The notes under the pieces are model-generated. The model was given only the letters and a program-made list of their open reading frames with translations, was not told the DNA's origin and searched no databases. A program made the position numbers and the translations under genes. From Antilocapra americana (taxonomy: Eukaryota > Chordata > Mammalia > Artiodactyla > Antilocapridae), in assembly GCA_007570785.1 (NCBI GenBank), contig ML664176.1:2439836-2503835 (forward strand): DNA of 64,000 nt, read 5' to 3'. Below are positions 53,902 through 64,000 of the stretch, piece after piece. Every line of letters starts with the position of its first letter. Position 1 is the stretch's first letter.

Positions 53902-54411
53902 ACAGTCAAGTTACTGTGTCTCATAGCCCTGGAGTTACCAGGAGAGTGCTCGTTGTCAGCTGTATAAGTCAAGCCCTGAGGGATTCTGGAACAGAAGAGA
54001 GAATGGCAGGCTTAGGAAGAGGGGGTTGGAGGGTCTTTGTTGGAGGAAATTGACCTTTAGGAGTAGAGCGAAATCTGTTGAAATGTCCATTGGGCAGTCC
54101 CTTGCAAATGAGACAGCTGGCTCCAGGCCTCCAGAACTGTGGTTCACATCTGTGTCTATGGGCTGGCATCACCTGTGGGCTTTGTGAAAATGCTGAGACC
54201 TGCACTTTCGGAGGTCTTGCTCCTGTATTAGCAGACGACACCCCTCCCCTGCTTTCTTCCCAAGTGGTTCTGATATCGATCTGCTAGGATTGAATCCATG
54301 TCACTTTGAGACTAGTGGAGGAATAAGAGGTATCACGGTTTTATCACTGGACACCTTTAGGAAGAAGTAGATTCACCCGTGCACATGTGCATGTGTGCAC
54401 AAGACACATAC
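53902..54411. other. mostly unclassified DNA
   Basis: 'gggctggcatcacctgtggg' near 54160 with 'ctttgtgaaaatgctgagac' resembles MER5. Frames on both strands (53956-54287) are not supported. Confidence 0.4.
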
Positions 54412-54538
54412 ACTCTTTTTGGTTTGTTTTGGCTGTACCTTGTGGCGTGTGGGACCTTAGTTCCTTGACCAGGGATCAAACCCGCACTTGCTGCAGTGAA
54501 AGGAGGGTTCTCAACCACTAGACCACCAGGGAAGTCCC
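54412..54538 (-). mobile_element. CHR-type SINE fragment
   Basis: Antisense CHR SINE ('tttggctgtaccttgtggcg' to 'gaccaccagggaagtcccc'). Confidence 0.93.
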
Positions 54539-54704
54539 CTGCACCTCTGATATTACTTGAAACGTTTTTCATTTTAGTTCTTTACTTGGTAAGATTGTGT
54601 CATGCTCCCTAGGGTATTCAAATCACTGAAATTCATTCTTTTACCTACTGGAAAACCAGCTGGAACCTGAAAGGATAAGGCTTCCTTATATTGCAGAAGG
54701 AAGA

Positions 54705-54795
54705 CTACTAGGAGTTGGAAGACCTGGGTTCTTGTCATGGTTCTTTGATTAACTTTTTATGACATTGGACAATCCATGTTACATCTCTGGGCTTT
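54705..54795 (+). mobile_element. MIR SINE fragment
   Basis: 'ctaggagttggaagacctgg' then 'atgacattggacaatccatg' and 'catctctgggctttgg' follow the sense MIR. Confidence 0.7.
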
Positions 54796-54828
54796 GGTAT
54801 ACATACATATATATATGTGTGTGTATGC

Positions 54829-55030
54829 GTGCAGGTGTGCTCAGTCGTGTCAACTCTGCAGTGCCATGGACTGTAGCCTGCCGGGCTCCTCTGTCTATGA
54901 GATTTCCGTGATAAGAATACTGGAATGGGTTGCCATTTCCTCCTCCAGGGGATCTTCCTGACTCAGGGATTGAGCCAGCATCTCTGCATTGGCAGGCAGA
55001 TTCTTTATCACTGAGCCACCTGGGAAGCCC
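54829..55030 (-). mobile_element. Bov-tA SINE (first of a pair)
   Basis: Antisense Bov-tA preceded by a (TG)n tract. A second antisense Bov-tA follows within 30 bp. Confidence 0.94.
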
Positions 55031-55044
55031 CTTTTATGTATATG

Positions 55045-55258
55045 TGTGTGTATGATAGTGTGGTGATGTAGCCACATCTGATGCTTGTGACCCCATGGAC
55101 TGCAGCCCTCAAGGCTCCTCTGTCCATGATTTCCCAGATAAGAATACTGGAGTGGGTTGCCGTTTCCTCCTTGAGGGTATCTTCCCGACCTAGGGATCCA
55201 ACCTGGGTCTCTTGCATTGCAGGTGGACTCTTTACTGACTGAGCCACCAGGGAAGCCC
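55045..55258 (-). mobile_element. Bov-tA SINE (second of a pair)
   Basis: Antisense Bov-tA with a diverged start. 'tatgtata' at about 55034-55041 and 55260-55268 may be its TSD. Confidence 0.92.
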
Positions 55259-55269
55259 ATATGTATATA

Positions 55270-57037
55270 GAAACTTGATAATCTGAGGTTTTAAAAATCA
55301 TATATTCTAAGACATATGTGTTTTGTAATGTCAGAGCTAACACTTTAAAGAATTTGAGTGTACCTCTATTGCAGGTAGACTTGGGGCTGCTGGAAACTCA
55401 AAGGCATGTAAGAAGTGATCTTAGCTTAAATAAATGTTCTACTTAAGATAATACCCAAATGCATACAGAACTAAATAACAAAAGATTAACTATTCAAGTC
55501 ACTTAAATAGCATATTATAAGATGTGGCATAATGAGTTGTTGAGTGAATGGGATAGCTCCACATTTCCCTACGTCTTCTGTAGATCATCAGTTTTGCAAG
55601 TCAGTAAGTAATAGGTTTTCCTTGACAAACAAGTTCCTAGGTCAGTTGCATTTAGAATAGGTCAAATAAAATCGAACAATTTATTAAAGACCTGAGAATC
55701 ATAATCTCCATAATGCATACACATCTGTATAATCTTTGGTTTATCAGACTTTATTCTCCAAGAAACCCTTTGTTTTCTTTTAAGGTTATGGGCTATTCAC
55801 TAATGGAGTGGGATGTAATTTGGGAACTTGTATGAGTGATGTACATTAGGAGTTTAAAGTGGGGAGAGGTGGCTTCAAGCACGATGACCAGGGAAATACA
55901 TGGAAAAAGCTTGTGACTGAGTTGGCAAGATAAGTGACTGGAAGGGCACAGTACCCCGAACCCTTTCTTCAAAGGCTCAGTCATCCTTGGAAGTGCTCCT
56001 TTGATAAAACTAACCCTTCTCAAGTTCCAGATCCCCTGAGAGTGTTAGGGGACCTCACTTCCTACCACTTCTCACTCCAGTGCTTTTCTGTTTTTGTACC
56101 AGCTATATCGATCCTCAATAAGCTGGTTTCTAGCTTCATACTTGGCTCCGGTGCTATTGTGAGGGGCTGTTGGCACTTATCTAGAACTTGGCTGCTGCTT
56201 ATCTACAGTGAGCCAGGGTTGAACTGCTAAGGCTGGCCTGGGGCCTAGCTGCACTGTCACCCATGGCTGCCCCTCCCCAGGTTACTAGGCCTCCAGAGGG
56301 GCCTAGGGATCTGTGCTTTGAGCCCACCCCCAAGGCTGTGGATTTAGGAGTTGAACTTGGAAGTCTGTCCCTGGTTGGGCCCACTGAGCCTATGTATTCA
56401 CTTTACATTAGATTCCATTGGAGCCTTTGAGTCCAGAGTCGCCCTGGGGAGGCCTGAGGAGACACCAGTGCTGTAGACTACAGGTTCACAGCAGTGAAGA
56501 ACAGCAGAGTTCCCGGTTGTTAAGGCCCTAATTCCATATAGCTTCCCTCAAACAAGTACATCCCAAGTCTAGATATAATTAGGTAGCAGTTATTGAATTG
56601 AGTCAGTCATTTGCAAATGTAGTTATAAGAATGCATGATCTTATTAGAGCCATCCATGGAGGGAAGAATGAGACTTGAAGTGGGCAGGCTGGAAAGGGCC
56701 TTTCCTCCTCATTTGGTTGATTCTGTTATGTGTCTGCTTTTCCCTCTAGTGCCCTTGCAGTCACGTGTTTCTGGTCTAAAACCCATGAGGTGAGAGGTTG
56801 ACCGCTTCTGACTAAAGGCTGAAACACTTGAAATCCATTGGAGGATAAGACATTTATGTTTTAATCTTATGGTGCAGCTAATAGTTTTAATCACAGAATT
56901 TTTAAAAAAAATTTTTTAAGCACAGCAGGCTGTGATTGAGATCCAAAAAATTAGAAATAAGCTTTGGTTGTTAGGCATCATAATTTAGGAAAGAGTCTCT
57001 AGACTCACCAATCTGTTACTCCAAATATAAAGTAAGA
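55270..57037. other. no recognised feature
   Basis: About 1.8 kb, the longest stretch here without a repeat I can name. The plus frame 55934-56230 (98 codons) and minus frames 55793-56023 and 56199-56384 overlap and have no recognisable content. Confidence 0.5.
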
Positions 57038-57053
57038 AAGCCCAATACCAGAG

Positions 57054-57333
57054 ACTTCCCTGATGCCTCCTTGGTGAAGAATCTGCCTGCCAATGCAGGA
57101 GACATGGATTTGATCCCTGATCCGGGAAGATCCCACATGCCACGAGGTCCCTAAGCCCATACACTGCAACTACTGAAGCCTGCACTCTAGGTCCCATGCT
57201 CTACAAGAGAAGCCACTGGAATGAGAAGCCCACTCACCACAAGTAGAGACTAGCCCTTGCTCGCCTCAGCTAGAGAAAGCCTATGTGCAACAACAAAGAC
57301 CCAGCATAGCCAAAAAATAAAAATAATAAAAGC
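57054..57333 (+). mobile_element. full-length CHR-type SINE with 16 bp TSD
   Basis: Sense CHR SINE from 'acttccctgatgcctcc' to an A-rich tail. TSD AAGCCCARTAYCAGAG at 57038-57053 and 57334-57349, two mismatches in 16. Confidence 0.96.
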
Positions 57334-57349
57334 AAGCCCAGTATCAGAG

Positions 57350-58695
57350 CCCAAGTTCTGACCTAATTTAAAATGTTAAAATGCAGCTTATCCTATTAAC
57401 AGATGGTTAAGATGGCACATCTCTCTTCCAGTTTCTTCTCCTTTATTTGTGTTGAAGGCTTATTTCTTTCTTCAGGGAGAGAGAGGGTATTATTGGTGTG
57501 ATTTTGCAGGGCAACTGGCTGCTGCTTTTTGCATGCCTTGGTACGATATCTCAGATTTGCCATTTGTAGGGGGGAATGGGCTTTTGATATATAGCAAAAA
57601 GAACTAATTTTAATATAAAATACAGAATTCTGGATATTATTCTTTGACAGTAGGAAAAATAACTTGTCACTGAGCATTAGTTATCAAAGCCTGAAGTAAA
57701 GTGGCTTAATTTCCCAAGAGAAGCCTTAGAGATAGACCAGCTCTTAAAGGAGGAGGCCCACATGGCTGGTGGGTGATAAGTGGAGGTGCCTGGTATTGTA
57801 GTTTCTCACGAAGGGGGTCTGTGAAAGTCTTGTGCATAACAGAAATCCTTTGTTTCTGAAGGATGCTCTGTGCCAGAGTTTGGTCCTGATACTGGCATCT
57901 TCCTTTTCACTCATCTCTCTGCTGCTGGAGCCTTAGGGCTGAGGTGGATGCTTGAAAGGCAGGTGAGCCAACAAGGAAGGGGGTTGAGAAATCATAGTTG
58001 CTGCTATCAGGACCACTCCAGTGTTTTGAGTCACTGGCCCCGGAGTGCCAAGTTCTCCTCAAAAACAAAGAGACCCTCTGACACAGCTATGCATAGTAAA
58101 GACAAGAGAAAGTTGGAAGGTGGCTGGGCTTCCAGACTTAATATTCATAATCAAAGGTATGTAGCTGGATGATTGTCTGTCTGTATTTTCTAATTTACTA
58201 CCACTGTCCCCTACCCCATCTCCCTTCCCCTTCCTTCTTGCTGTTTCTTCCCTGTCCTGGTTGTAAAACAATTTGCATTGTTTTCTTCAAGTTTTGGCAC
58301 ACAGTTCATTGTGTGTTGCGGCTCCAGTGCTGCTCAAGTGGCCCTCATTGCATATGTAGCTGGACCACAACTCCCTTTTCTAATGTTGTTTTCTTCCATC
58401 TCCTGCAAAATCTCTGCTCTGGTCAGCCAGTTTCCCAGCTGATCTCTCAGCGTGTCTTTAAAATCCTCACCCTTCAGCTCTGAATCAGAAAAGACCCTGG
58501 TCTGGAATCCTCTTCTCCCCAGTACCCACTCTCTTCCCTTCAATAGCAGATCCTGTTTTCAGATGGTGAGGGGACCAGAAGCTGGCATCAGTCTGGTGCA
58601 CTGGAATATTATGTGCATGGCTGAGTGAGCAGGCAGATTCAGAAGCTGATGGCGTCTGAAAATCACCATGTTTATAGAAGGAAGCCTTATTCCTT
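57350..58695. other. no recognised feature
   Basis: About 1.3 kb unclassified. Frames 57396-57677 (minus), 57870-58172 (plus) and 58169-58483 (plus) have no recognisable domain. Confidence 0.5.
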
Positions 58696-58723
58696 AGTTA
58701 ACTTGGAAACAAGTTCAATATGT

Positions 58724-60190
58724 ATTGATTGATACATATTGGCTATAGGTATATTCAGCAGCTGTATGTTCAGTTGCTCAGTCATGTCCGACTCTCTGTG
58801 ACCCCATCAACTGCAGCATGCCAGGCTTCCCTGTCCTTCACCATCTCCCAGAGCTTGCTCAAACTCACGTCCATTGAGTTGCTGACGCCATCCAACCATC
58901 TCATCCTCTATCATCCCCTTCTCTTCCTGCCTTCAATTATTCCCAGTGTCAGGGTCTTTTCCAAAGTATGGGAGCTTCAGTCCTTCCAATGAATATTCAG
59001 GATTGATTTCCTTTAGGATTGACTGGTTTGACTCTTAGCAGTTCAAGGGACTCTGAAGCATCTTCTTCAATACCACAGTTCAAAAGCATCAGTTCTTTGG
59101 CGTTCAGCCTTCTTTATGCTCCATCTCTCATATCCATACATGACTACTGGAAAAACTACAACTGACTATATAGACCTTTGTCAGTAAAGGAATGTCTCTG
59201 CTTTTTAATATGCTGTCTGGGTTTGTCTTAACTTTTCTTCCAAGGAGCAAGTGTCTTTGAATTCTATGGGCTGCAGTCATCATCTCCAGTGATTTTGGAG
59301 CCCAAGAAAATAAAGTCTCTCATTTCTTCCCATTGTTTCCCCATCTATTTGCCATGAAGTGATGGGACTGGATGCCATGATCTTCATTTTTTTAATGTTG
59401 AGCCTTAAGCCAGCTTTTTCACTCTCCTCTTTCACCTTTATCAAGAGATTTTTTAGTTCCTCTTTGCTTTCTGCCATAAGGGTAGTGTCATCTGCATATC
59501 TGAGGTTATTGTTATTTCTCCCAGAAATCTTAATTCCAGCTTGTGCTTCAGCCAGCCCAGCATTTCACATGATGTACTCTGCATATAAGTGAATTAAGCA
59601 GGGTAACATATACAGTCCTGACATATTCCTTTCCCAGTTTGGAACCAGTCTGTTGTTCCATGTCTGGATCTAACTGTTGCTTCTTGACCTGCATACAGAT
59701 TTCTCAGGAGGCAGGTAAAGTGGTCTGATATTCCCATCTCCTTAAGAATTTTTCACAGTTTACTTTGATCCACACAGTCAGAGGCTTTAGCGTAGTCAGT
59801 GAAGCAGAAGTAAATGTTTTTCTGGAACTTTCTTACTTTTTCTGTGATCTGACTGATGTTGGCAATTTGATCTCTGGTTCCTCTGCCTTTTCTGAAACTA
59901 GCTTGAACATCTGGAAGTTCATGATTCACATACTGTTGAAGCCTCGCTTGGAGAATTTTGAGCATTACTTTGCTAGTGTGTGAGATGAGTGTAATTGTGT
60001 GGTAGTGTAGTTGTGTAGTTCAACATTGTTTGGCACTGCCTTTCTTTGGGCTTGGAATGAAAACTGACCTTTTCCAGTCCTGTGGCCACTGCTGAGTTTT
60101 CCAAATTTGCTAGTATATTGAGTGCAGCCCTTTCACAGCATCATCTTTTAGGATTTGAAATAGCTCAGCTGGAATTCCATCACCTCCATG
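58724..60190 (-). mobile_element. BovB LINE, 5' truncated, with 28 bp flanking duplication
   Basis: Antisense BovB with its 3' end at about 58765 ('ttcagttgctcagtcatgtc') and truncation near 60188. About 40 bp of extra sequence lies between the 3' tail and the left duplication. The Y-A-D-D motif is at 59487-59498; 'NIYFCFTDYAKASDCVD' (with F-to-S in the motif A region) is in the frame 59753-59965. Frames are broken. Flanking repeats of 28 bp are at 58696-58723 and 60191-60218 (26 of 28 identical). Confidence 0.93.
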
Positions 60191-60218
60191 AGTTAACCTG
60201 GAAACAAGTTCAGTATGT

Positions 60219-61649
60219 GTATAAATACTCAACTTGGACCTCTAGGATGTGACGTTGACTACTCAGCTTTTCCCCAGCAAACATCATTGTGAGCATTCTC
60301 ATATATCATTGAATTGCTCTAACATTTATTTTTTTAAAGCTTAAATCCGGCCTCTGTTTTGTGTGTGGTCTGAGGATCCCCTTTCTTTGGAATTGCTTGG
60401 GGTACTTGCCAAACCTGGTGATCCCTGGACCCTGCACTAGATGGAGAGAGGAATCTGGGGATGGGGTGGGGGTGGCGTGGGAATCCCCATTGTGATTCCG
60501 TGGCTCAGAGAGGTAAGAGAACTCCTGCTAAAGACCCACCCCCTTGTCCCTCCATCTGTCCTGCTGAGTCTGGTGTGGGGAATGACGGGTCATTGTGGCT
60601 GCTTAGCTGTCTGGCCAGGTCAGGGTGAGATTGGGCAAGTAAGAGCTGCGAAGAATCTGGATTCCTAATGTACTTATGGTGAGCCCCCGCCCCCCCATCC
60701 CTGTGCAAAAAAACCAGAAAGAATATGGGTTCCTGGGAGGGAGAGTCTACACAGCCCTGAGGACCGATCCAGGGACTGGCCAGGACCGAGTGAGGGAGCC
60801 TCCCTGCTGTCTCCAGACAACGTGTGGACCCTTGCACAGGTTTGTGGTCTTTGAAAATATTTTCTAGCCCTTGACTCTGCCTGGGTTTTATTTTTTTTAA
60901 CTGTATATGTCAGAGCCATTTCTGAAGTCCCCAAATCTTGTTTTGTCTGGCCTTGCAAGGCAAGCGACCTATAACTTTACACCAGAACGTGTTCAAAGTG
61001 CCTTCTGGCCTGGAGCCTTCAGTCGGGTGGAGGGATGGATATGTGTGTGACATCACTGTGTGAGCGGATGGGAAAGAACACTTTCTCGGTCCCAAAGGAA
61101 TCAAACTTGGTTTTTCTCCCTTCCTTGTCTTTCACCCATTATTTGGCTTTTTCACTTTCCTAAAGGCAAGTTCAGAGCCCTAAGGCCTGGTTACTGTTTC
61201 AGAAAAGAGAAGTGTGCCAACCACAGAGATGGTGTAGTACTTAGGGCTCTGCCTCCACAGGCTCAGTGGCCTCCCTGATGTCGTGGAGATGACCTCTCCT
61301 GACTCTCGTGAGTTCTGTTCCTGGGAGGTTTCTAGAGCCTATTGAAGGCTGAGCAGAGGATGATGACGGGGCCTGAGAACACGGGAGCAGGGCAGGTGCA
61401 GCGGAGGGTGGGGTGCCTCTGTGGGCCTCTTGGGAGGCCCGGATGGATGGGGCCAGCTGGGTATAAGGACTCACCCACTCCCCCTCGCCCATCTTGATTT
61501 TCATCCCTGTCTTGCTGATGTGATTTCCTCATATACTGTGAGAATCTTAGCAGTGGTACCTACTCCATGAAGTTAGAGATAAATTAGGCTTAAGGGAGGG
61601 GAAAACTACTAGCTAATGTGGAAATGAGGAGAAAATTGGCTAATTTAAA
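60219..61649. other. no recognised feature
   Basis: About 1.4 kb unclassified, partly GC-rich (60440-60840). Overlapping frames on both strands (60441-60958, 61060-61532) have no recognisable domain. Confidence 0.5.
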
Positions 61650-61938
61650 AGAAAAAAAGTTGTAAAATATACATAAGATAAAATTTAGTTCTTTAGCCAT
61701 TTAAGTGTACAGTTCAGGAGCAGTAAGTACACAGAAGTCACCCAACCATTACCACTATCCATCTCCAGAACTTTCTCATCAAACTGAAAATCCGTACCCA
61801 TTAAATAGTGCTTTGTCGTCATCTTCCTTCCCCTCCCACCCTGGCAGCCACCACTCTACTTCCTGTCTCTGTGAATCTCTGTACCTCATATAAGTAGACG
61901 TATAAAACGCTTGCTTTGTGTCTGGCCTGTGTGTTTAC
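61650..61938 (-). mobile_element. L1M-type 3' UTR fragment (antisense)
   Basis: 'tttaagtgtacagttcagga', 'ccatctccagaactttctca', 'ctacttcctgtctctgtgaa' and 'gtacctcatataagtagac' follow the antisense of an L1 3' UTR. The plus frame 61705-61893 is an artefact. Confidence 0.85.
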
Positions 61939-62164
61939 GTTCACGTTTTTTCTACGTTGATATTTTCAGTAAGCCCTGTAAGTAGTGGAGAACGGTCTTG
62001 ACTTCTTTCCCGCCTCCTTCTGCCTGTCCTTGTTGCCCAGAGTGGCGAGGCCAGCACACCGCTTCCGCTAATCCTCTGTGTGGAATGAGGCGACAGCTGG
62101 GGGATCCCAGAGTTTGCTTCCAGCTGTTGTCAGGCTTCAGCGTTTTCTCTAGAATGTCAGACTA
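61939..62164. other. no recognised feature
   Basis: Short unclassified stretch. Confidence 0.5.
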
Positions 62165-62352
62165 GAGTTGCCAGATACAATACAGGCTGCCCCATCGAAT
62201 TTATGTCTCAGAGAAGCAGTGAAAAATTTTATTAGAGGTGTGTCGTGAATATTGCATGGGGCATACTTGTATTAAGGAATTACTTATGGTTTCTCTGAAA
62301 TTCACGTTTAACCAAATCTCTTGTATTTTTGTTTGCCAAGTCTGGGCAACCC
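62165..62352. mobile_element. MER53-like palindromic MITE
   Basis: A 188 bp imperfect palindrome. The left arm starts 'gagttgccagatacaataca', and the right arm ends 'caagtctgggcaacccc', with internal pairs such as 'ggcatactt' and 'aaattcacgtttaacc'. It is a fossil non-autonomous DNA transposon able to fold into a long imperfect hairpin. Confidence 0.75.
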
Positions 62353-63849
62353 CACAGTAAACACAAAGTGGTTCTTGGGTAGAAGGTCAGATAATTGGGT
62401 AAAAAAGATCTCAAGAGATGGGCAGATTTGATGGTAGGGGAGAGGTGACTTGGCATCATCAACTTACTCTTGGTGGATTTTAAACAATATTAAAAACTTG
62501 TTTCCTAAAAGTTGGATTTTATAGTAATTGCGTAGACTCTTGACTATTGTGTCTATAGATGAAGAGGCAGAAAGTACCTACTGGTGATCAAAATACGACC
62601 TGTGCATGACAGGTGTCAAAAGTAGGAGGTCTAGTCTCCAGTTAATCATTATTCCCATGCAGGTGTTATGATACCTGGCAGTTTGCAGGGATCCCACAGA
62701 GGGTATTTGAGGGATTCTCCAGGGCCTGTTGCAAGCCTGCCCCAGCCGGGGTTTCTCTTGCTGATGGATGGAGCCAGCTGCGGAGAGGTGGTTTTATATA
62801 GTGTGAAAAATGGAAACTTGACTCCAAGTCTCCCTCTTGTCCCTTCCTGTTTAACAGTCAACTGTCCTCAGGTTGCTTCTCTTTGGTGGCACTTGGAGTC
62901 CGCCTTCTGTTTAAGAATTCGACGACGATGCCACCGATGCTATTTGCTCTAAGTCACACTGGCGCTGAATTCTCCTTTCTCTGGGTTTTCCATGTGGCTG
63001 TTTGCACTTATCCCCTCCCTCTCAGATTTAGCTTCCTGGGGCTGTGTTTTGGAGGACAGAAAATAATAGTTTTCAGGCCTTGCAAACAGTGTGAGCCCTT
63101 CCCGAGCTGCTGGTGAGTAGGTGGAGAAAATCGGTGTTTGGATTCTCTACGGGGCCAGGCCCACCCACAGATGTGATTGCAGGCACCAGCAGCCTGTGGG
63201 AGAGCTGAGGGGGGCTGCCTGCTGAGGACGCCTCCTGAGGCTTCCAGGACACGTGTATGCATGATACTTTTTTCACCGTAAGGGCATACACACTTCATTT
63301 TAGTGTTTCGAAGCCCTAGCAGTTGGTGGCTCGTTTTGGCCTTTTTCTTCCCCTGGAAAGTTAATGCCACAGTGACTGTAGTCTGGAGGCTTCCTTTTCG
63401 CTGATGTCAGTTTGCAGAGCAGGCCTCAAGCAAGTGTTGGTGGCAGAGGCAGGCAGAAATGGGAGAGAGAAGGGAGGCCTCTGGGACCCCAAGGGAGAGA
63501 GGGCTTTAGCTGCTGCCCCCGCACGGGGGAGGCCAGACCTTGACACTCTCATGTTCCACCTTTGCAGCTTTCAGGCTCACTGGAGGAGTGTGGTTAGCTG
63601 AGGGTGGTAGCCGCTGGAGGTCTGTCTGTCTCCTGCCCAGCTGTGCTTCTCTGTCCAGGAGCCATCGTGGGAACTTGGAGACCCCATGTGGGGTTACCTT
63701 CATGGAGTGTGGGGTCATTTTTAGGTCTGGTTGTTAGACTTGCTGCATCTGGCCCGCTGGTTCCTCCTGGCTCAGTTCTTTCGGACCTCATCTTGATCCG
63801 GGGAGGGCAGGGCTTGGGGCAGGAAAGGGGTTTTATTCCAAGCATTTAG
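62353..63849. other. no recognised feature
   Basis: About 1.5 kb unclassified, GC-rich towards the end. Many frames overlap on both strands (62649-62952, 63008-63370, 63361-63845). None has a recognisable domain, and the mirrored openness on both strands is typical of GC-rich non-coding DNA. Confidence 0.45.
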
Positions 63850-63861
63850 GTCCAGGTCTTC

Positions 63862-63979
63862 TATTTTTCTGACTGTGAGGCAAGGCGTGTGGGATCTTGG
63901 TCCCCCAACCAGGGATTGAACCCATGCCCCATGAAGTGGAAGTGCAGAGTCCTAACCACTGGACAATCTGGGAAATCCC
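63862..63979 (-). mobile_element. CHR-type SINE fragment
   Basis: Antisense CHR SINE ('actgtgaggcaaggcgtgtg' to 'ggacaatctgggaaatccc'). 'tccaggt' at 63851-63857 and 63983-63989 may be the core of its TSD. Confidence 0.92.
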
Positions 63980-64000
63980 AGCTCCAGGTATTTAGCTCGG

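Overview
The window is mammalian nuclear DNA from a ruminant (Pecora, most likely Bovidae). This rests on dozens of Bov-tA SINEs, six BovB (RTE-type) LINE fragments and many CHR-type tRNA-Glu-derived SINEs, a combination seen only in ruminants. The species cannot be fixed from the sequence alone. All family names are from recognition of consensus sequences, not from a database search.

I see no convincing cellular protein-coding gene, rRNA, functional tRNA, operon or CRISPR array. The open frames are short, overlap on both strands, and mostly fall in transposable elements or unconstrained DNA. The only protein domains I recognise are remnants of transposons: BovB endonuclease/reverse transcriptase, an ancient L2 reverse transcriptase, and a Tigger1 (pogo/CENP-B-like) transposase. 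The window is intergenic, or lies in long introns of a gene whose exons I cannot see.

Layout. 0-9 kb: an L1 3' UTR, MER5A and MER20 each split by a Bov-tA, and an L2 (about 3.4-7.3 kb) that contains an almost full-length Tigger1, which itself contains a Bov-tA. 9-19 kb: a BovB 3' end, a MaLR-type LTR broken by BovB and Bov-tA, several CHR SINEs with clean target-site duplications (TSDs), BovB inserted in BovB, and two probable ERV solo LTRs. 20-30 kb: an L1 3' end with a (CA)n tract and a SINE, a 2.6 kb BovB with a 12 bp TSD, another solo LTR, and a hAT element. 30-37 kb: MIR, CHR SINEs, a GC-richer stretch, and MER20 with its 8 bp TSD. 37-48 kb: Bov-tA pairs, L1 3' ends, an 83 bp inverted repeat, a 62 bp mariner miniature element, and L2. 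48-64 kb: alternating SINEs, a second MaLR LTR, BovB flanked by a 28 bp duplication, L1, and a MER53-like palindrome.

The insertions form a readable time series: L2 and MIR are oldest, then MER5/MER20/Tigger1/MaLR/L1M, then CHR, then BovB/Bov-tA. Nothing looks like a new multi-gene system. The observations most worth checking are the 83 bp inverted repeat, the mariner hairpin (a possible microRNA-type precursor), the unusually long duplication around one BovB, and a 53 bp shared segment that does not fit a known SINE.
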